Assembly: GCA_022708005.1 (NCBI GenBank)
Contig: JAKIZN010000056.1
Coordinates: forward strand, 1-8,435
Direction: 5' to 3'
Source: Bacteroidota bacterium
Lineage (GTDB): Bacteria; Bacteroidota; Ignavibacteria; Kapaibacteriales; UBA2268
Length of the DNA stretch: 8,435 bases
Shown here: piece by piece, positions 7,480 through 8,435 of the stretch
Layout of the letters: the number at the start of each line of letters is the position of its first letter
Numbering within the stretch: position 1 is the first letter of the stretch
Notes under the pieces: model-generated
Told to the model about the DNA's origin: nothing
The model's input: only the letters and a program-made list of their open reading frames with translations
Database searches by the model: none
Program-made: the position numbers and the translations under genes

Positions 7480-8435
7480 TTAAATATAATCATTTGTAAT
7501 ATCTTTTTCTTTTCGGACAGAAATAAACCTAAATCTATCGATTTGGATACTGTCGCTTTGCTGCACGCTTAGTTTGACAAAATATTTGAGCATAAGTTTA
7601 GAAGCGATAGAAAAAGAGCCTTCGGTTATATATGTCGCAATATGTGGGTGCAATTGCAAAATAACTTTAAACTCTCGAGATTTTTTTCTAAAATTTTTCA
7701 GCCATCTCTCAATGGAATTGATAAGCACCGCCTTCGAGACGATTCGCCCAGTGCCGCTGCACACGTGGCAGATGTCGCTAGTTTTTTCTTCAATATTTTG
7801 ATTTATCCGCTGCCGCGTAATTTGCATTAGCCCAAGCTGAGTAAGCGGATACGGCACCGTCTTAGCTCTATCCCTTTGCAAATATCTACTCATTTCATAG
7901 AATAACTTTTTGCGATTTTGCTCAAGATTCATATCAATAAAATCAACTAAAATAATACCGCCTATGTCGCGAAGTCTGATTTGCCGAGCAATTTCAACTG
8001 CTGCTTCAAGATTTGTTTTAAAGGCATTTTTCTCTTGCTCATCTTCCTTGCTTCTGCCAGAGTTAACATCAACGACATGCATAGCTTCTGTTTGGTCAAA
8101 TACAATATCGCCGCCCGATGGCAAATGAACGGTTCGCTTAAGCGTTTTTGCAAGCTCGGACTCAATTCCAAACGCTTCAAAAATCGAAGAATCACCGTTA
8201 TAATACTCTACTTTTTCTAATATGTGCGGAGAGTTTGCTTTCAAATATGTTGTAATTTCGCGATAAAGTTTTTTGGAATCCACAGCTAAGCGCTTTACGT
8301 TTTGGTCGAATAAGTCCCTAACAACACTTGTAGCGAGCCCCAAATCTTGATAGACTAATCCCGGCTTTTTTAATTTCTCTACTTTTTCCTCTACCCGCTG
8401 CCATAACTCAAGCAAATAGCTCCAATCGCGACGAA
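7480..8435 (-). CDS. rng: Ribonuclease G/E family endoribonuclease (5' end cut by window)
   Basis: The reading frame is open to the window edge, so the N-terminal part with the S1 RNA-binding domain lies outside; about 317 residues are visible. A TTG at 8415 could be misread as a start, but codons upstream of it read RRDWSYL in frame and belong to the family's DW..L...W pattern. Family enzymes cut single-stranded RNA during rRNA maturation and mRNA decay. The two catalytic Asp residues are in VVDVNSG (codon 8070-8068) and VDFIDM (codon 7944-7942), 42 residues apart, as in E. coli RNase E. The zinc-link is CHVCSGTG (Cys codons 7770-7768 and 7761-7759), which holds the dimer together. The protein ends only about 95 residues after the zinc-link, with no long RNase E scaffold tail, so it resembles RNase G in shape. 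It is followed 12 nt later by dxr. Confidence 0.95.
   Translation of the reverse strand, partial: RRDWSYLLELWQRVEEKVEKLKKPGLVYQDLGLATSVVRDLFDQNVKRLAVDSKKLYREITTYLKANSPHILEKVEYYNGDSSIFEAFGIESELAKTLKRTVHLPSGGDIVFDQTEAMHVVDVNSGRSKEDEQEKNAFKTNLEAAVEIARQIRLRDIGGIILVDFIDMNLEQNRKKLFYEMSRYLQRDRAKTVPYPLTQLGLMQITRQRINQNIEEKTSDICHVCSGTGRIVSKAVLINSIERWLKNFRKKSREFKVILQLHPHIATYITEGSFSIASKLMLKYFVKLSVQQSDSIQIDRFRFISVRKEKDITNDYI

Noticed and set aside
8413..8415. TTG as a true start of the RNase G/E gene
   Set aside because: The frame stays open to the window edge and upstream codons read family-like RRDWSYL; the catalytic core needs the missing N-terminal S1 domain.
1..8435. CRISPR array, tRNA or rRNA gene, insertion sequence, defence island
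   Set aside because: No regular spaced repeats, cloverleaf, rRNA-like stretch, transposase or defence-family protein was seen on either strand by eye.

Overview
The window carries six protein genes, all on the minus strand, so transcription reads from high to low coordinates. Overall it is moderately AT-rich. The best organism clue is the secreted protease at 2936-4573. Its C-terminal domain looks like a type IX secretion system (T9SS) sorting domain, which is known only in the Bacteroidota / Chlorobiota / Ignavibacteria / Kapabacteria part of the FCB group. A DUF2723 membrane protein, weak Shine-Dalgarno sequences and a dxr-rseP gene pair fit that group. I cannot name a genus.

Region 1 (8435 down to 4924) is a tight housekeeping cluster. 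It holds an RNase G/E-family gene cut by the window edge, then dxr (isoprenoid synthesis by the MEP pathway) 12 nt later, then rseP (site-2 protease) 6 nt later. The short gaps suggest one transcript.

Region 2 (4923 to 4574) is 350 nt with no convincing gene. It holds a perfect 35-nt hairpin, three smaller palindromes, a near-perfect 13/14-nt direct repeat and a possible -10 box in front of the next gene.

Region 3 (4573 down to 1) is a second tight cluster. It holds a secreted HExxH metalloprotease with a T9SS-type tail, a DUF2723 / GT-C membrane glycosyltransferase-like protein, and a DusB-like tRNA-dihydrouridine synthase that runs off the left edge. Both junctions are 4-nt stop/start overlaps (ATGA at 2936-2939, TTGA at 963-966), which points to translational coupling.

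The idea most worth testing is that the membrane protein O-glycosylates the protease translated just before it, since the protease carries five D-S/T-hydrophobic tripeptides. I found no CRISPR array, tRNA, rRNA, insertion sequence or clear new defence system.
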